Both the position numbers and the translations under genes were made by a program. Shown piece after piece: positions 54,101 to 63,774 of a stretch of DNA of 64,000 nucleotides (position 1 is its first letter; each line of letters opens with the position of its first letter). Below the pieces are notes generated by a model, which worked only from the letters and a program-made list of their open reading frames with translations, searched no databases and was not told where the DNA came from. This DNA comes from Staphylococcus sp. MI 10-1553 (lineage in GTDB: Bacteria; Bacillota; Bacilli; Staphylococcales; Staphylococcaceae). Location of the stretch: the NCBI RefSeq assembly GCF_010365305.1, contig NZ_CP048279.1, forward strand, positions 1,178,001 through 1,242,000, read 5' to 3'.

Positions 54101-56265
54101 GGTCTCGAATACGAAATATCTGGAATTCTTTATATAAAGGTTCTCGCAATACTTTTAATAATCTGAAAAAATGGTTAACGAATTTGTGGTCATCGTTAAG
54201 GAATAGGGTTGTTGACACAGTATCGAATATGTGGTCTCGAATCAAAGGAATTTTTAACAATTTATATAGCGGGACACGCAATATTTTTGATCGCGTCAGA
54301 AATTCGATAGTTGATAAGTGGCGCTCCATTAGAAAATCCGTAACTGATATTGTCTCAAAATTATGGGGTTCGGTGCGACGAACTTTTAATAATATGTCTG
54401 ATGGTTTACGTAATATCATAGGAAAAATTAAAGACCATATAGGTGGTATGACAGGTGCCGTTAAAAAAGGGATAAATGGTTTGATTGATGGTCTAAATGG
54501 TATTGGTAAACATTTAAGTCTACCTAAGATACCTAGATTGTCAACCGGTACACAACGTATTAACAGACACGTCAAAACAACTCATGACGGACGATTAAAA
54601 GAAGGTACTATGGCAGTTGTAGGTGACAGAGGTCGAGGAAATGGTAAAGGTATTGATGGTCGACGCGAGTTGATTCAATATCCGAATGGACGCACAGTAC
54701 TCACACCTGCAAAAGATACAACGACATGGCTTCCTAAAGGGTCACGCGTTATTAGTGGTAGTCAAAGACAAGGTATGACTGGTATACCTAAATTAAATAT
54801 AGGTACTTGGTTCGGTAATGCTAAAAACTGGTTGTCAGAAAAGGCGAGCTTTATTGGTGGCAAGGTTGGAGATGTAAGTAAATGGATTACAGATAAAATC
54901 GGTGACGTTATGGACTTCATTGACAATCCAGGAAAACTACTAAATAAAGTGTTAAGTGGTTTAGGTATTAACTTCGATTCCATTACTAAAGGCATGGGCA
55001 TTGTTGGCGACATTACTCGCGGTGCTTGGAAAAATATTAAAAAGGCAGCAACGAAATGGATTGAAGAAGGCTTCAACTCAATAGGCGGAGAGTTTGTCGG
55101 TGGTGTTTTAGACCCTGATAAAATCAATTACCATTATGGTCATACTGCTGCGTACACAGCTGCAACTGGTCGTCCTTTCCATGAAGGTGTCGACTTCCCG
55201 TTTGTTTATCAAACTGTACGTACACCTATGGGCGGACGTGTGGCTAGACAAGCATTTATGCCAGGCGGATATGGTAACTGGGTTAAAGTTATTGGTGGAG
55301 CAATGGAATTAATCTTTGCTCACCTCAAAAACTTCAGCAAAACACCAGCAAGTGGAAAAACTGTCAAAGCTGGTGACGTTATCGGTTTAACTGGTAATAC
55401 AGGTTTTAGTACAGGGCCACACTTGCATTTCGGTATTAGAAAAAACGGAAGAGACATTGACCCTGAGCCTATTTTGAGAGAAGCAAAACGGAAAGGTAAA
55501 TTAGGTGGCATGGGTGGCGGTAAAGGTTATCCTGCCGGCTCAGGTGCAGCATATGCAAGTCGTGTTATCAGTCAAGCGCAGAGTATTCTTGGTGGTCGAT
55601 ATAAGTCACGTTACATTCACGAACAAATGATGCGTGTGGCTAAACGTGAGTCAAACTATCAACCTAACGTAGTAAACAACTGGGATATCAATGCTTTACG
55701 TGGCGATCCATCACGTGGGTTGTTCCAAATTATTGGAAGTACATTCCGTGCTAATGCAAAACCTGGTTACAATAATTTTAGCAATCCATTGCATCAAGCA
55801 ATCTCAGCAATGCGATATATCGTTGCTCGTTATGGTTGGGGTGGATTCAAACGCGCTGGTGACTATGCTTACGCGACAGGTGGATTAGTTCACAAAGGAT
55901 TATATCAATTAGGAGAAGAAGGTTACCCCGAATGGATTATTCCAACTGATCCATCACGTGCTAGTGACGCAGCAAAATTATTAGCGTTAGCTAGTAAGGA
56001 TATTAGCAAAAATAAACGTCCGAAAAACTTTAATAACACTACTATCGGAAATGACAACGACAGTAACAGTAAACTTGAAAGCAAGCTAGATACTATGATT
56101 GGCTTACTGATTAAGCTAGTCGGAAGTAATGAGGAAATCGCAGACAAAGACTATACTCCTATTATTGACAATTTCGGATTGAAAGACTTTATCAATGTAA
56201 TAATGGATAAGCGTGAACGTGATAAGTCACGTAAAGGTAGATATGGCGGAGGTGCTTTAATTTAA
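51139..56265 (+). CDS. Tape measure protein with M23 and lytic transglycosylase domains (split by group I intron)
   Basis: The spliced product joins exon 1 (51139-52137) to exon 2 (52399-56265), about 1621 residues, with junction ...LMSNAG-IKGEKAGTAL. The N-terminal coiled coil precedes the conserved tape measure block KSIDFDDSMRKVKATSGATS. Several hydrophobic helices lie mid-protein, followed by a repetitive W-S-x-I-R region. An M23 endopeptidase domain (HEGVDF ... GPHLHFGI) is followed by a GH23-like transglycosylase domain (KRESNYQPNVVNNWD, GLFQIIGSTF). The protein sets tail length and helps open the peptidoglycan during DNA injection. Confidence 0.93.
52138..52398 (+). mobile_element. Group I intron without ORF in the tape measure gene
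   Basis: The 261-nt intron shows P1 between exon CGGGT and internal guide GCTCG (52146-52150), a U before the 5' splice site and a terminal G. It carries core elements AATACCGAGCCAAGC (P4-P6 side, about 52221), GTGTAGAGACTA (R, 52262) and AAGATATAGTCC (S, about 52333). Removing it restores the tape measure frame exactly. Core sequences resemble IA2-type introns of staphylococcal phages. No homing endonuclease is encoded. Confidence 0.9.
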
Positions 56266-57755
56266 TGAATGACACAATTTTAGTTAATGGTAAGTCACTT
56301 CCGTGGCTTTATGTACAAAGAGGGTTTAAAATACCCTCTTTTAATTATGAAGTGAAAACAGATGCAGTAAGTGGACGAGCAGGCAGTGTGTTCAAATCTA
56401 GGGAATTATCAGAACATAGATTTGATTTGCCGTTAGTCATACACAATGATTATCTTGCTCATAGCGGCATAAAATCGCATGACGATATTTTAAGTGAATT
56501 AGTTGAGTTTTTCGATTTTGATAAATCTGTAAAACTCCAATTTAAATCAAAAAAATGGTACTGGAACGTTTACTTTGAGGGTCCATTAGAAATAAACAGT
56601 AAAACTGAAAACAATATTAATGTTGTAACAATCAAAGTCGTTCTCGCTGATCCATACAAATATGCTGTTGAAGGAAGTCAAAACACAGCGATTAGCGACG
56701 CCGTTTCAGTAGTTAATTCTGGAACGACAGACACACCAATTATTGTGGAAGCAAGAGCGTTACAGAATTCCAATTATTTTATGATTTCAAAAGGCGACGA
56801 GGATTATTTCATGATTGGTGATGACGACTTAGATAAGCCGTTAAAAGATTATTCGCCTTTGATTTTGGAGGATGAATTCAAAACTTTAAACGGTTGGACA
56901 AGGATAGCAAATGGTAACATCGTCGATAATATTTTAGGTGGCATTGTTGGAGGCACATATAAGCTTGAAAAAAATAAAGAAGGCTTTGAATTAGCAAGTT
57001 TTCCCGAAGGTAAAGATTGGGTCGGAGCGCAGTATAAAAAAGGTTTTTCTAAAAGCCTTATCGATTTTAAGATAATTGTTAAAGGGATAATTTATCAAAA
57101 AATTAAAGGGGCTGGTAAGATAGCTTACCACATTTACGACACCGATAACCGTTTAATAGCTGTACTAGGCTATTTAAATTCTGCTGAGACGTCGGCTAAT
57201 GGTAAATTTATAGTTAGTTTGTTTAATCAGAGCGGTGACATGATTAAAATTTTTGAAGCAAGAAACGTACCTCTCGTTAATAAAATGGAAACGTTAATTA
57301 TATATATGTCATTAGAACGTATCTCCACCAATTTCAGAATAAAGGTGTGGTTATATCATCATGAAAAAGACGCTAATCGTACCAAACCACTACAAATTGC
57401 CGATAAAACGTATACAGATTCAGGAAATTTTTATCAACGTCCTGTAGCATCAATTGGTGTTTATGAAGCTAAAAATGGAGCATCACCACGTATGATGAGA
57501 ATGCATCCTTTAGGCATTTATCTTTATCAAAAACTACCTAAACCCCCAAGTGCTCGTGACATGATTATAAAGAAAGGCGATCTAATAAGAATTGATACTC
57601 ATACACAAAATGTACTTGTCAACGAAGAGTCGTTCTTGTCCGAAAAAATGTTTGGTAGTAATTATTTCAATGTTGATAAAGGACATACAGAACTCGTTAT
57701 TAATCCGCCTGGAATTTTTGATACAACTGTGAAATGGCAAGACAGATTCTTATAG
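56265..57755 (+). CDS. Distal tail protein (Dit family)
   Basis: This 496-residue protein starts MNDTILVNGKSLPWLYVQRG. The N-terminal Dit domain (about 1-140) contains VSGRAGSVFKSRELSEHRFD and VTIKVVLADPYKYAVEGSQN. The middle (about 190-390) is an insertion that could be a carbohydrate-binding module, making it an evolved Dit. The C-terminal part closes the Dit fold (VDKGHTELVINPPG). It forms the hub connecting tube and tip. It shares one base with the tape measure stop. Confidence 0.85.
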   Translation: MNDTILVNGKSLPWLYVQRGFKIPSFNYEVKTDAVSGRAGSVFKSRELSEHRFDLPLVIHNDYLAHSGIKSHDDILSELVEFFDFDKSVKLQFKSKKWYWNVYFEGPLEINSKTENNINVVTIKVVLADPYKYAVEGSQNTAISDAVSVVNSGTTDTPIIVEARALQNSNYFMISKGDEDYFMIGDDDLDKPLKDYSPLILEDEFKTLNGWTRIANGNIVDNILGGIVGGTYKLEKNKEGFELASFPEGKDWVGAQYKKGFSKSLIDFKIIVKGIIYQKIKGAGKIAYHIYDTDNRLIAVLGYLNSAETSANGKFIVSLFNQSGDMIKIFEARNVPLVNKMETLIIYMSLERISTNFRIKVWLYHHEKDANRTKPLQIADKTYTDSGNFYQRPVASIGVYEAKNGASPRMMRMHPLGIYLYQKLPKPPSARDMIIKKGDLIRIDTHTQNVLVNEESFLSEKMFGSNYFNVDKGHTELVINPPGIFDTTVKWQDRFL

Positions 57756-57770
57756 AAAGGAGGTTATACA

Positions 57771-60700
57771 TTGATTCATGTAATGAATTTCAAAGGTGAA
57801 ATCGTTGATTTTATATCACAATCAGATAGTGCGGTAATTCAAGCGGTGCATAAACGTGATATTAACGAACGTATGGAAACGTTTGATTTTACGATTTTAT
57901 CTGAACGTACAACTCACATGCAAGAGCGTAATCGGATTATCATACAAGATAAAAACGGACAATACCGTGAATTCATTATCGACAGAATTTCGGCCGATAT
58001 AGACGGTTATACTGAGGTTGAAACGGTCGCGTCATATCTTGAAGATATAACGAAAGCACGTCCGTATACACCTGGTAAACTAGAAAAGATGACAACAAAA
58101 CAAGCGTTATCCGATGTATTGAAAGATACGGGTTGGGAAGTGTCTGACGCTACTGAATATGGTGGATTACGTACAACATCATGGACATCTTATCAGACAC
58201 GTTATGACGTGTTGCTTCAATTGTGTACGACATATGGCATGATGGCAGACTTTTATATAGAAGTTGGTTCGAATCGCGTAGACAAACGTCTTGTCGTACT
58301 ACGGAAACGCAATCCTTTATTTAAAGGCAAAGAAATAACATACGGCAAAGACTTAACAGGTTTAAAACGTATTGTCGACTTCTCAGAAATCAAGACAGCA
58401 TTGTTGTGTGTTGGTCCCGAACCCGAAGAGGGAAAAAAGCGTGTTGAATTAGTCGTTAAAGATGACGAATCTCAAGCGAAATACGGCTTACCTGGTCGAT
58501 ATAATTGGGGAATATACGAACCTGAAACAGAAGACCAGAACATGACTGAAAAACGTTTGCGAACTTTAGGTACAACAGAACTCAATAAACGTAAGTCAGA
58601 GGGCATCAGTTATGAAGTAACTGCAATAGATATTGAAAAAGAGTATAAACACGAAATCGTTAATCTAGGTGACTTAGTACGTATTAAAAACCGAGATTTC
58701 ACACCACCTCTTTATGTAGAAGCTGAAGTTATATCAGAAGAATATGACTTAATCAGCAAAGATGTGACGTATGGCTTCGGTACGTATAAAGAATTTAAAG
58801 AAAGTGATTTAAGAAGCTCATTCGACAGAAAAATAGACGCTATTCGACAAAAGTTAAGCGATGGTTTATCAAACGTTAATACAATTGTTAAAGAATCGAT
58901 CGAAGGCGAATTACAGTATTTTGAACGTAAGATATTAAAAGGCGATACACCACCAGAAAAACCAGTTAATGACTTACTTTGGTTAGACACAAGTAATCCT
59001 AAAGTAGCTGTATTACGTCGTTACTGGAACGGTGAATGGATTAAGTCATCAGCTGAAAATGCTTCTGATGTTGGCGCTGTTACTCGTGAGCAAGCACTAT
59101 ATAGTGAATTAAGTAATACATTCGTAAACTTAACGATACAACATAGTCGACTGATACATGAAGTGTCTGACGTTTTAGAATCTGAATATCTTGTTGATAC
59201 CGACATAAAAGCAAAAGTAAATAGCAAATTGAACGATACAATTGGTGTATTCAACGAGATTAAGCAGAGTTTAGATAGTATGACGAGTGAAACGGCCACA
59301 ATCGGAAAACTTGTTGATACACAAGCGCTATTTCTTCAATATCGCGAAAAAATGCAAGCATTATACAACACGATTGAAAACGCAAAAATCGCGATTGATG
59401 AGCGTTTTAAACTTTTGCAATCACAATATACAGATGAGAAATACAACGAAGCTATGGAGAAAATTGCAAGTGCTTTACCAGGTGGCAACTGGAACGCTGA
59501 AACAGGTCAGCTGACTGGAGATATCCCGAATGAGGAACGTTTAAACGAACTTGAAATCGGACTACAAGAAACTTTTGCATCTCAAATTAACGGCGCTAAT
59601 CAGCTTTTAAAAAATCAAGTCGACGCAGAGTTGTTACAGTTAAAAGATGAAATTACATTGTCAGTTCATTCTGTTAATGAAAAAATTGATGGTTTAGGTG
59701 ACGGTGTGAATTTGCTTGATTCGTATAACTCAAGCCGTCCGGTTTCTATAAATAAAGACATCGTTTCAACAAAATCTTTTCAAGGAGAATACTATGCTAC
59801 AAAATTATATACCGCTGATTATCTAAAAACCATATTAATCCCAGGCGAAACCTACACATATTCTTATGAAATGGAAATTGTAGGACTATCTGAAAAAGAG
59901 GTCCCTTATACTAAAAAACACGGGATTATTTTTTATAGCAGTTCAGTTGCTAAAGATAGAATTATGTCTTATCAAGATGTTGAGAGGACGATTGGAAATA
60001 AAATCAAGTATACTCGCACATTTGTAGCGCCTGTAATAACAGACCATAGATTCGTTGCTTATGCAGGTTTTTACACTGACGACGGTACGCTTAAATATCC
60101 AATAAGTTCGAACTTAGTAGAAATAACAAATTTTAAACTCGAACGAGGTACTAAGGCAACACCTTACACCGAATCGATTAATGACAGATTAGAACCTATC
60201 AAAATACGCACGACAGAAGCTGAAAACAGCATTAAAGTGTTACAAGATAGTTTACTACTCACAGCAACAAAAGAGGACGTACAACGCACGTTAGACGACC
60301 AGTTAAAGCCATTAAAAAATGAAGTGAATGAACAAAAAGCACAACTACAAATCATGTCTGATTCAATTGACAGTAAAGTAAGTCAATCAGACTATACAAC
60401 AGATAGGAACGGTATTGTTGAACGTTTAAACAGCGCTGATTCTCAAAGACAACAATTAAGCAATCAGATTAGTGATAGAGTGACGATTAGTGAGTATCAA
60501 AGTGGTATTGAGGACACTAAACAACAAATTAACAGCAAGATAGACTCAATAAGTATCGGTGGGGAGAATATTCTTGATGGAACTAAAAATTTTACAGCAC
60601 CGTTTTTAACTAACCTTATTGAAAAGTATGGGCTGAGAACAAACGGAGAACTTATCTCTTTAGATTATGACTCTGAAAATAATCGCATTGCTTGGACTAC

Positions 60701-62816
60701 AAGACAATTAAACATTGATGTGCTACCAAACACTGATTACACATTAAGTTATGATGCTAAAACACACGATGGAATCGAACAAGGTGTAGCATATACACCT
60801 ATTATGCGATTACAAGACGATGGTTCTCAGTTTAATCCTTCAAAATATATTGCTACTGGAGATACCTATAAAAATACAACAAACGAATTTAAACGTTATT
60901 CTTTCACATTCAATACTGGAGAAACTAAAAAAATAAATATTTATTATACTTCTAAGAATGTTAATTCCTTAGTTCAAATCAAAAAAGTCAAATTAGAACA
61001 AGGAAATAAAGTAACGTCATATTCTGAATCGCAAAATGATATTAATGAACGTATTGTTAAAGTACAATCTGATGCAGAAATGTCCGCAAAAGCATACGCA
61101 GACGCACAAGACGCGTTACGTAAAACGGAAGCACAAGCATATGTCGATGGCATTGTTTCAGCAGAGGAACAACGAGCGATAGCTGATGCGCAAGCGAAGT
61201 TAGAACAAGCAAAAAAAGACGCTAAAGCTAAAGCGGATAATGCCGAAAATCTTGCTAAGCAACACGCTAATACCGTATCGACTAACGCTGAGACCAAAGC
61301 GAAAGCATATGCAGATAGCAAAGTACAACAAGTAAATCAAACACTTACAACTCACGAAACACGCTTAACTCAAAATGGTAAAGATATTGCGTTAAGAGCA
61401 ACACAAGAAGAGCTCAATGCAAGTAAAAAAACATTATCACGTGTAATTGCTGATTTAACTGTAAACACCACAACAGGATTAACGCTATCATATGACGAAA
61501 ATGGTTCGATACAATCGCACACGGTTGGGCCTGATGGGATTAAACTCGACACCTCAAAATTCGTTATTAATGACGGTGATGTTATCGTTCAAAATGGTAT
61601 CACAACAATTAAAGATGCATATATCGATAAGCTATTTAGCAAACAAGCTACAATTGAGTATTTAAAAGCAACTGACATTGACTTAAATCGTGCTACAATA
61701 AGTGGCTCAAAAGACGGGGAATCAACCGTTTTAAGTGGTGGAAAAATACGTTCTACAGGTTCATTTGCACGTACTTTTCCACAAGGTAGTGTTACTTATG
61801 AAGCCTTCACGGAATCTTGGAATGGGGTTTACCGTTCAGGATTGATTTCTAAACAATTTGGAAATCGAAAATTAACAAATATTGAGCGTTGGCTTGCTTT
61901 AACCGATAAAACAATAACAACTCAAAGGGAAATACACAGCATGTCTCCGGACAAGCGTGGCGCCCGTTTTATCGATTTTTTTGCGGAAGAAACATATAGC
62001 AGTGATGTGTTTGGTCAAGGTATGCACGTTTATTCTGGACAAGATTTAAAGATTGAAGCAGGTTATCGTTTATCTTTTGAATCTTCAAATTCATGGTATA
62101 CACAATTTTTAAGCGGAGGTGTGGAAGTTGTTAATGATGGTGCTAGCTTAGTTTTAAAACGTCAAAGCGGGTTTACTTCTCAAGCAGGTATCGGTGGACA
62201 ATATATTATATTACAAGCTTATGATGGTGCTGAACATGGGCATTTAGGTATTCTTTCTAACAATAGACATCTAAGTTTAAAATCGTCTTTTGGAGAAGTG
62301 CATTTAAGAGGCAACCAAGTAAAAGCACTTAATTCTGAGGGTACATCACTTACATCGATTACTGCATCGGATTTTGATATTTCTGGCGTAGGACGGGTCG
62401 CTTTTGAAAACGGAGATGCGTATTTACAAGGTCAAACAGGAGTGAGGTTTACGAGATATAAATCGAACACTTTTATTACTGCACAAGCAAAAGATTTTGT
62501 AAAAGCATCTTCTAGATATTTAAAAACTAACATCGAAGATTTAAAAGATGGATTAGAAACAATAAAAAAACTAACCCCCGTGAAATACGATTATATTAGC
62601 GATTTACAAGAGGGTAATACAGATGGTGACATTGGTTTTATTGCTGAGGATAGCCCCTCTATTTCAGTAAATAATGGCAAAGCGATTAGTGTTCAGAAAA
62701 TTGCTACATGGGCGATTTTAGGAATACAAGAATTGTCAAAAGAAAATAAGGAATTACAAGAAGAAATTGCAGATTTGAAAAGTAAATTTGATATTTTGTC
62801 AGAGGTGATTAAATGA
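57771..62816 (+). CDS. Tail-associated (Tal) baseplate/fibre protein with S74 chaperone
   Basis: This 1681-residue protein starts at TTG 57771 behind AAAGGAGGTTATACA. The N-terminal ~390 residues form the Tal/gp27-like hub (VIQAVHKRDINERMETFDFT). Long coiled-coil and beta segments follow, including two similar carbohydrate-binding-like blocks with the shared ending LERGTKATPYTESINDRLE / LEQGNKVTSYSESQNDINER. An Ala-rich stalk comes next. The last ~110 residues are a Peptidase_S74 intramolecular chaperone (SSRYLKTNIEDLKDGLETIK) that folds the trimer and then self-cleaves. It is probably the receptor-binding component. Confidence 0.87.
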   Translation: MIHVMNFKGEIVDFISQSDSAVIQAVHKRDINERMETFDFTILSERTTHMQERNRIIIQDKNGQYREFIIDRISADIDGYTEVETVASYLEDITKARPYTPGKLEKMTTKQALSDVLKDTGWEVSDATEYGGLRTTSWTSYQTRYDVLLQLCTTYGMMADFYIEVGSNRVDKRLVVLRKRNPLFKGKEITYGKDLTGLKRIVDFSEIKTALLCVGPEPEEGKKRVELVVKDDESQAKYGLPGRYNWGIYEPETEDQNMTEKRLRTLGTTELNKRKSEGISYEVTAIDIEKEYKHEIVNLGDLVRIKNRDFTPPLYVEAEVISEEYDLISKDVTYGFGTYKEFKESDLRSSFDRKIDAIRQKLSDGLSNVNTIVKESIEGELQYFERKILKGDTPPEKPVNDLLWLDTSNPKVAVLRRYWNGEWIKSSAENASDVGAVTREQALYSELSNTFVNLTIQHSRLIHEVSDVLESEYLVDTDIKAKVNSKLNDTIGVFNEIKQSLDSMTSETATIGKLVDTQALFLQYREKMQALYNTIENAKIAIDERFKLLQSQYTDEKYNEAMEKIASALPGGNWNAETGQLTGDIPNEERLNELEIGLQETFASQINGANQLLKNQVDAELLQLKDEITLSVHSVNEKIDGLGDGVNLLDSYNSSRPVSINKDIVSTKSFQGEYYATKLYTADYLKTILIPGETYTYSYEMEIVGLSEKEVPYTKKHGIIFYSSSVAKDRIMSYQDVERTIGNKIKYTRTFVAPVITDHRFVAYAGFYTDDGTLKYPISSNLVEITNFKLERGTKATPYTESINDRLEPIKIRTTEAENSIKVLQDSLLLTATKEDVQRTLDDQLKPLKNEVNEQKAQLQIMSDSIDSKVSQSDYTTDRNGIVERLNSADSQRQQLSNQISDRVTISEYQSGIEDTKQQINSKIDSISIGGENILDGTKNFTAPFLTNLIEKYGLRTNGELISLDYDSENNRIAWTTRQLNIDVLPNTDYTLSYDAKTHDGIEQGVAYTPIMRLQDDGSQFNPSKYIATGDTYKNTTNEFKRYSFTFNTGETKKINIYYTSKNVNSLVQIKKVKLEQGNKVTSYSESQNDINERIVKVQSDAEMSAKAYADAQDALRKTEAQAYVDGIVSAEEQRAIADAQAKLEQAKKDAKAKADNAENLAKQHANTVSTNAETKAKAYADSKVQQVNQTLTTHETRLTQNGKDIALRATQEELNASKKTLSRVIADLTVNTTTGLTLSYDENGSIQSHTVGPDGIKLDTSKFVINDGDVIVQNGITTIKDAYIDKLFSKQATIEYLKATDIDLNRATISGSKDGESTVLSGGKIRSTGSFARTFPQGSVTYEAFTESWNGVYRSGLISKQFGNRKLTNIERWLALTDKTITTQREIHSMSPDKRGARFIDFFAEETYSSDVFGQGMHVYSGQDLKIEAGYRLSFESSNSWYTQFLSGGVEVVNDGASLVLKRQSGFTSQAGIGGQYIILQAYDGAEHGHLGILSNNRHLSLKSSFGEVHLRGNQVKALNSEGTSLTSITASDFDISGVGRVAFENGDAYLQGQTGVRFTRYKSNTFITAQAKDFVKASSRYLKTNIEDLKDGLETIKKLTPVKYDYISDLQEGNTDGDIGFIAEDSPSISVNNGKAISVQKIATWAILGIQELSKENKELQEEIADLKSKFDILSEVIK

Positions 62817-62977
62817 ATTTAGAAAACATGGATAAAAACCAACTATTGAACGAAGTAAAATATTTAAATGCCTTAATTCAAACTTTAGTAAGCAAAAATG
62901 CTGAATTAACATTAAGTGTGGCAAATTATGAAACACAAGCAAGATTGAATACAGATAATGAAGCGTCTGACGAATAA
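62813..62977 (+). CDS. Small coiled-coil protein behind the fibre gene
   Basis: This 54-residue helical protein, MNLENMDKNQLLNEVKYLNA, overlaps the fibre stop by four bases (ATGA). Its length and heptads suggest it assists fibre assembly. It contains no recognised domain. Confidence 0.6.
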   Translation: MNLENMDKNQLLNEVKYLNALIQTLVSKNAELTLSVANYETQARLNTDNEASDE

Positions 62978-62990
62978 GTTAGGCGTTTTT
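62964..62990 (+). terminator. Weak terminator
   Basis: CGTCTGAC (62964-62971) pairs with GTTAGGCG (62978-62985), including G.U pairs, and is followed by TTTTTA. It overlaps the stop of the small gene. Confidence 0.6.
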
Positions 62991-63023
62991 ATTATATATA
63001 AAATTATTTAGGAGGAATTTATT

Positions 63024-63314
63024 ATGGAACAATTTACAGAATTTTATTTAGTAGAGGTTAACAAATCAGGAGAAGAAAGCGCATTAATGCAGAACTATTC
63101 AAACAGCTTCGTTCGTGGTGCATCACCTGCAAATGCGTATAAGTTTAAAGACGAAGAGCAAGTTAAAAAAGTATGTGCAATGCAAAACATGCTTGCTGGA
63201 ATTTTTAACAACGGTACAAAAACATACTATGTTAAGCAAGATGTGACACGTGAAAAATTTAAAGAAGATGGTCAGAAATACGAAGAACTATCAACGAGAG
63301 AAGAAACAAAATAA
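63024..63314 (+). CDS. Hypothetical phage protein of the tail-lysis interval
   Basis: This 96-residue protein, MEQFTEFYLVEVNKSGEESA, contains FVRGASPANAYKFKDEEQVK. Proteins of this type occur behind tail fibres in staphylococcal phages and have no known role. The ATG follows TTAGGAGGAATTTATT. Confidence 0.6.
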   Translation: MEQFTEFYLVEVNKSGEESALMQNYSNSFVRGASPANAYKFKDEEQVKKVCAMQNMLAGIFNNGTKTYYVKQDVTREKFKEDGQKYEELSTREETK

Positions 63315-63351
63315 ACCTCTAAAAAATTAGAGATAGAGGAGGTATCGTTAT

Positions 63352-63774
63352 TTGAAAAAGCAAACTTTTAGTGAAACGATTGCATTTGTTTTAATTTTCG
63401 GCTTAGGCGCTTTTACTTTTGTAAGGGCGCTTTTTTGGTCTTATGAACAAAACGAAGTGCTCAACGACTCCGAGTTTTATACCAAATTAAATGAAGTGAT
63501 GCCGATTTGGCTTTGGGGCGTGTTGTTAATGATTGCGTCGTTGATTTTGATGTTGTCAGTATTCTTTTTGCCTAAACAACCATATAACAACGTCTGTAAT
63601 TACTTGCTTATGTTCGGTGGTTTTTCAACTGCTATCATGTATTTTTTGATGACAAGTGCAAGTATATTCAATGCGATTAATTGGCTTACATGGGCGCAAT
63701 TTGCTGTCTTAACGGTTGTGTGTGGTGCGATTGGTTTTCTTGGAGGTGCGGCGATTTATGAGCGTAGAAGATAA
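63352..63774 (+). CDS. Four-helix membrane protein
   Basis: This 140-residue protein starts at TTG 63352 behind AGGAGGTATCG. Hydrophobic segments lie at about 11-29, 49-72, 81-103 and 113-134, with a basic YERRR end. It precedes a DUF2951-like gene. It is not a typical holin by sequence; the topology is compatible with an accessory membrane or exclusion protein. Confidence 0.6.
   Translation: MKKQTFSETIAFVLIFGLGAFTFVRALFWSYEQNEVLNDSEFYTKLNEVMPIWLWGVLLMIASLILMLSVFFLPKQPYNNVCNYLLMFGGFSTAIMYFLMTSASIFNAINWLTWAQFAVLTVVCGAIGFLGGAAIYERRR

Noticed and set aside
53844-54575. A 243-codon open frame on the minus strand inside the tape measure gene
   Set aside because: It lies entirely within a well-supported gene, has no good ribosome binding site, and its composition mirrors the repetitive W-S-x-I-R coding of the plus strand.
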